Positions 6,355 through 9,473 of a DNA stretch of 9,473 bases are shown here, one piece after another. The notes beneath the pieces are model-generated. The model saw only the letters and a program-made list of their open reading frames with translations. It was not told the DNA's origin and ran no database searches. The stretch is taken from positions 5,373-14,845 of the forward strand of contig DIZU01000022.1 in NCBI GenBank assembly GCA_002429455.1, given 5' to 3'. How positions within the stretch are numbered: the first letter of the stretch is position 1; each line of letters begins with the position of its first letter. Source of the stretch: Methylotenera sp. UBA6020. Its GTDB lineage: Bacteria > Pseudomonadota > Gammaproteobacteria > Burkholderiales > Methylophilaceae. The position numbers and the translations under genes were made by a program.

Positions 6355-7561
6355 ATGCAAAAAAGTTTTTGGCAGGCAGGTCACAAGCCTACATTGTTCT
6401 CAGCGTTCTTATATTTTGATTTAAGTTTTATGGTGTGGGTGCTACTGGGGCCGCTAGCCGTTCAAATCGCCACGGATTTGCATCTTACGCCGGCCCAAAA
6501 AGGTTTGATGGTGGCAACCCCTGTTTTGGCGGGGGCATTATTACGCATCGTCATGGGTGTACTGGTTGACCATATCAAACCAAAAATGGCTGGTTTATTT
6601 GGTCAAGTCATTGTCATTCTAAGCTTGCTGGTTGCCTGGCTGCATGGTTTGCAAAGCTTTCAACAAACTTTATTACTAGGCATAGGCTTAGGTTTTGCTG
6701 GCGCGGCGTTTGCGGTGGCTTTACCACTAGCTTCACGTTGGTACCCGCCGGAGCATCAAGGCACGGCATTGGGTATTGCTGGTGCAGGTAACTCCGGCAC
6801 GGTATTCGCCGCATTATTTGCGCCTGGCTTAGCGGTGGCTTACGGCTGGAACAACGTATTTGGTATGGCATTGATTCCGCTTAGCATTGCATTACTGGTC
6901 TATGTTATTTATGCAAAAGATAGCCCAGATGCACCGCCAGCTAAATCATTAAGCCAATATATCGCGATTCTAAAAGACAAAGACGCATGGTGGTTCATGT
7001 TTTTTTATAGTGTGACCTTTGGCGGTTTTGTAGGCTTGGCATCATCACTCACTATTTATTTTAATGACTTATACAGCTTAGGCCCAGTAGCGGCTGGCTA
7101 CTGTACAGCTGCAGCTGTGTTTGCGGGTTCGCTGGTACGCCCGGTTGGCGGCATGATTGCAGACCGCATCGGTGGTATCCGCACCCTTCTTGTAATGTAT
7201 GCCATTGCTGCAATCTTGTTATTTATTATGAGCTTTGGTCAACCGACTTATCAATTGGCCCTGGCGATTGTCATACCTGTGATGGCGGCATTAGGCATGG
7301 GTAACGGCGCAGTATTTCAATTGGTACCACAACGTTTCCGCAAAGAAATCGGCGTGATGACGGGTTTAGTAGGTATGGCAGGCCGGCGTTGGCGGCTTCT
7401 ACTTGGCGGCAAGTTTGGGCTATTTCAAACAAACCTCAGGTAACTATCAAACTGGTTTGATCATTTTTGCCGGATTGGCGGTATTAGCGATGATAGGTCT
7501 GGCTGGCGTTAAGACCAGATGGCGCACGACATGGGGTACTGCTACCACAGCTAAAGTGTAG
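6355..7561 (+). pseudogene. nasA: NarK/NasA-type nitrate/nitrite transporter (MFS, NNP family), frameshifted
   Basis: An inner-membrane MFS carrier for nitrate/nitrite. The N-terminus (FLYFDLSFMVWVLLGPLAV) is typical of NNP transporters. Substrate-binding arginines expected in TM2 and TM8 are present (R64 in GALLRIVMG, R262 in SLVRPVGG), as are both nitrate signatures (AGAGNSG at 142-148; GMGNGAVFQLVP at 314-325). The frame breaks after residue 343 (7383). One extra base near 7384 (GGCCGGC) shifts translation into 19 unrelated residues and a stop at 7441-7443. From 7385 the correct frame resumes as GVGGFYLAASLGYFKQTSGN and runs to TAG at 7559-7561, giving a normal ~401-residue protein if one base is removed. 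The truncated form would lose about the last two membrane segments. Either a sequencing/assembly error or a real inactivating mutation. A good ribosome site, AGAAGGA, lies 6 nt before the ATG. Probably co-transcribed with nirB. Confidence 0.85.
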
Positions 7562-7567
7562 AATAAC

Positions 7568-7625
7568 AATTTAAAGGTCGACGTAACAAGGCAAAGCATG
7601 GCTTTGCCTTGACCTTTAAATTTTA
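7568..7625 (+). terminator. Long two-part hairpin terminator after the transporter gene
   Basis: An outer 12-bp stem (AATTTAAAGGTC 7568-7579 with GACCTTTAAATT 7611-7622) encloses a perfect inner 10-bp stem (AAGGCAAAGC 7588-7597 with GCTTTGCCTT 7601-7610) and an ATG loop. An 8-nt bulge (7580-7587) occurs only on the left arm. A short T-run (7621-7624) follows. It starts 7 bp after the transporter's frame-corrected stop. It should end or attenuate transcription of the nirB-transporter unit before the phosphatase-kinase gene. Confidence 0.7.
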
Positions 7626-7632
7626 GAAGTCT

Positions 7633-7664
7633 CCTTTAGCAATCTAAAAGGTTGAAATACCTTT
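7633..7664 (+). other. Pair of mutually exclusive small stem-loops in the leader of the phosphatase-kinase gene
   Basis: CCTTTAG (7633-7639) can pair with CTAAAAGG (7644-7651, one bulged A). The same AAAGG (7647-7651) can instead pair with CCTTT (7660-7664). The two forms exclude each other. The stems are short, so this may be chance. I saw no convincing promoter or Shine-Dalgarno in 7620-7697. Confidence 0.25.
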
Positions 7665-7697
7665 ACTAATGATAATCCGCGCATAACGAAACCATCC

Positions 7698-9392
7698 ATG
7701 CCACTTCAATTTACTATTGGTCAATCCAGCCTAACAGGACCACGCGAACGTAATGAAGACTACGTTGGCGTTGTGACGCCAGTGAGCGATCAACTCAGTG
7801 TCAAAGGTGCGCTCATCGCTGTGGCAGATGGGGTCAGCGGCAATGCCGGTGGCGGCGAAGCTTCCGAAATGACGGTGCGCACGGTGACTTCTGATTACTA
7901 CGCCACGCCCGACACATGGGAACCATTGGTCGCGATGGACAAAGTACTGACCGCGGCCAATCGCTGGTTGATTGCTCAAGCTAATGCAAACCGCGACATG
8001 GCGGGCATGGCCACCACATTATCGTTAATATTGTTGCGCGGCCAACGCTATTATTCCGCCCATGTGGGCGACACACGCATTTATCTATTGCGTGACGGCA
8101 AGTTAAAACAGCTGACAACTGACCATGTGTGGGATAGACCTGATATGCGTCACGTATTAAAGCGCGCCGTAGGTTTAGATCAGCATTTGGCGGTGGATTT
8201 TGCCGAAGGTGCACTACAAGTGGGTGACGTGTTCGCCCTCATGAGTGACGGCGTATGGGAAACCTTGGGTGAAAAAAGCATCCATCAAATACTTGGGCTT
8301 TATGATAGCCCGCAAATGATTTGCGACCACCTCACCAAAACCGCTATAGAAAAAGGTAGCCAAGACAATAGCACCGCCGTCGCCATTAAAATAACCCACT
8401 TAGGTGAAGATACACTCTACGAGCTATTGGCCGGTGGTAAACACTTGGGTGTGCCCAATAAACTAGCGGTCGGTGAAACGATTGATGATTTTGAAGTCAT
8501 CGATATTTTGCACGAATCACGCGCCAGTTTGCTATACAAGGTTCGCCACACCAAGACCAAGCAACTGTTTGTATTAAAGACCTTGCAGCCGTTATTAGCG
8601 ACAGATATTGATAGCTGTAATGGTTTGTTGAATGAAGAATGGCTGGCGAAACGCGTAGTCTCTCAATATGTGCCGCAAGTATTGCCGGTATCAATAGAAA
8701 AACGTAGCAAGCTTTACTATATTATGAGCTGGCATGAGGGTGCAACACTACAACAACGCCTAGATAGTGACCATCATTTTACCGTGGCTGGCACGGCAAA
8801 AATTGGGGTGGATATGATGCGCGGCATAGGCGCACTGCATCGATTGAACATTGTACACCGCGACATTAAGCCAGCCAATGTGCATCTAGCCAGTGACCAA
8901 AGACTGCGCATATTAGACTTGGGCGTTGCATTAAGCAGTAGTGTTGGCAAAATCGAAGCCATGCAAAACCCGGGCACACCAAGCTTTATGGCGCCCGAAT
9001 TGTTTGAGGGCACGCTCGCCACAGCGCAAAGCGATATTTATGCAGCAGGAGTTACTTTGTATCACCTGTTAACACGTAAATATCCATATGGCGAAATTGA
9101 GCCTTTTCAGCACCCCAAATTTGGGGTGCCGATTCGACCAACCAGGTATAGGCCAGACATACCATACTGGTTAGAGAATATAATACTAAAAGCCATTGCA
9201 CGAGATGCCAAAACCAGATTTGAAACCGCCGAAGAAATGTTACTGGCACTTGAGCATGGGGAATTAAAACCGATTTTAGCACCGGCGCGTACACCGTTGA
9301 TTGCCCGGGCTAGACTAGTTAAATGGCAATGGATTGCGATTTTCTCGTTATTCTTAAATTTTTTATTAATCTATTTATTAGCAGTTTCCTGA
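7698..9392 (+). CDS. Bifunctional PP2C phosphatase / Ser-Thr protein kinase with C-terminal membrane anchor
   Basis: A 564-residue fusion. The N-terminal PP2C domain (~1-235) has the metal and active-site motifs RNED (18-21), ADGVSG (D44, G45), GMATTL, HVGDTRIYLLRDG, MSDGVWE (D184) and QDNST (D223, N224), so it should hydrolyse phosphoserine/threonine. A Hanks-type kinase domain (~265-525) follows, with K294 (VLK), catalytic loop HRDIKPAN (D389, K391, N394), DLG in place of DFG (D407) and APE (E434). The glycine-rich loop is replaced by LHESRASLLY, with no glycines. A hydrophobic stretch (~543-562) after basic residues anchors the C-terminus in the inner membrane. Similar fusions sit beside nirB/nasA in other proteobacteria such as Pseudomonas, so a role in post-translational control of nitrate uptake or reduction is plausible but unproven. 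The start lacks a clear ribosome site; it is chosen because RNED follows at the usual distance from the N-terminus. Confidence 0.9.
   Translation: MPLQFTIGQSSLTGPRERNEDYVGVVTPVSDQLSVKGALIAVADGVSGNAGGGEASEMTVRTVTSDYYATPDTWEPLVAMDKVLTAANRWLIAQANANRDMAGMATTLSLILLRGQRYYSAHVGDTRIYLLRDGKLKQLTTDHVWDRPDMRHVLKRAVGLDQHLAVDFAEGALQVGDVFALMSDGVWETLGEKSIHQILGLYDSPQMICDHLTKTAIEKGSQDNSTAVAIKITHLGEDTLYELLAGGKHLGVPNKLAVGETIDDFEVIDILHESRASLLYKVRHTKTKQLFVLKTLQPLLATDIDSCNGLLNEEWLAKRVVSQYVPQVLPVSIEKRSKLYYIMSWHEGATLQQRLDSDHHFTVAGTAKIGVDMMRGIGALHRLNIVHRDIKPANVHLASDQRLRILDLGVALSSSVGKIEAMQNPGTPSFMAPELFEGTLATAQSDIYAAGVTLYHLLTRKYPYGEIEPFQHPKFGVPIRPTRYRPDIPYWLENIILKAIARDAKTRFETAEEMLLALEHGELKPILAPARTPLIARARLVKWQWIAIFSLFLNFLLIYLLAVS
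9110..9129. repeat. Perfect 20-bp palindrome inside the kinase domain
   Basis: GCACCCCAAATTTGGGGTGC is its own reverse complement. It lies in the coding region for the QHPKFGVP segment after the kinase APE motif, so it may partly reflect conserved protein sequence. As RNA it could form a GC-rich hairpin. It is not an NtrC site: the spacing between GCAC and GTGC is 12, not 7. Confidence 0.6.
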
Positions 9393-9454
9393 CTAGTTTT
9401 TTTGAATAGTCTCTTGATTAAACACTTTGTAAAATTAAACGCAATGTATAAGGG

Positions 9455-9473
9455 CTGTCTCTTATCGACATCT
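9455..9473. other. Tn5/IS50-type end-like sequence at the window edge (insertion-sequence terminus or adapter remnant)
   Basis: CTGTCTCTTATCGACATCT matches the 19-bp Tn5 mosaic end CTGTCTCTTATACACATCT at 17 of 19 bases. The window stops exactly at the last matching base. It may be the terminal repeat of an IS4-family (IS50-like) element starting here, or the transposase end used in tagmentation sequencing libraries left at a contig end. The two mismatches argue mildly for a natural element; the exact end position argues for an artefact. Confidence 0.45.

Noticed and set aside
7381..7443. Programmed +1 frameshift in the transporter gene.
   Set aside because: No slippery codon pair, rare-codon pause or early stop at the shift site, and this family is not known for programmed shifting. 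A sequencing error or mutation is simpler.
9391..9411. GACTA / TAGTC inverted repeat with a T-run after the phosphatase-kinase gene.
   Set aside because: The stem is only 5 bp and the T-run lies in the loop rather than after the stem, so it does not look like an intrinsic terminator.

Overview
The window looks like a chromosomal nitrate-assimilation locus from a Gram-negative proteobacterium. Outer-membrane porin remnants, NirB, a NarK/NasA-type transporter and NtrC/sigma-54 style control all fit. The AT-leaning codon use and gene mix suggest a betaproteobacterium, perhaps a Methylotenera-like methylotroph. That placement is inference; no rRNA or marker gene is present. All recognisable genes lie on the + strand.

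Layout. Positions 2-475 hold the 3' end of an outer-membrane beta-barrel gene of the alginate-export-like type. After a short gap with a 13-bp stem-loop, three genes overlap by ATGA junctions (640-3577). They encode a membrane-bound CheA-like kinase with a periplasmic PilJ/NarX-type domain, a stand-alone CheY-like receiver, and a CheX/CheC-like phosphatase. The 279-bp gap that follows (3578-3856) contains an apparent NtrC dyad, an IHF-like site and a strong -24/-12 (sigma-54) promoter, in that order. Next come nirB (3857-6301), a frameshifted nitrate/nitrite transporter gene (6355-7561), a large terminator-like hairpin, and a PP2C phosphatase-Ser/Thr kinase fusion with a C-terminal membrane anchor (7698-9392). 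The last 19 bases resemble a Tn5/IS50-type end, or a library adapter.

How it may work together. Nitrate or nitrite would cross the outer membrane through the porin and the inner membrane through the NasA-type carrier. NirB would reduce nitrite to ammonium. The promoter suggests that nirB and the transporter are switched on by nitrogen limitation (NtrC/RpoN). The kinase carries the arginine-containing P-box pattern used by NarX/NarQ to bind nitrate, so the upstream three-gene module is a candidate nitrate-responsive chemotaxis-like signalling system. It has no visible DNA- or RNA-binding output. The phosphatase-kinase fusion suggests a post-translational layer, possibly on the transporter or reductase. 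No nirD and no nitrate reductase catalytic gene are present within the window.
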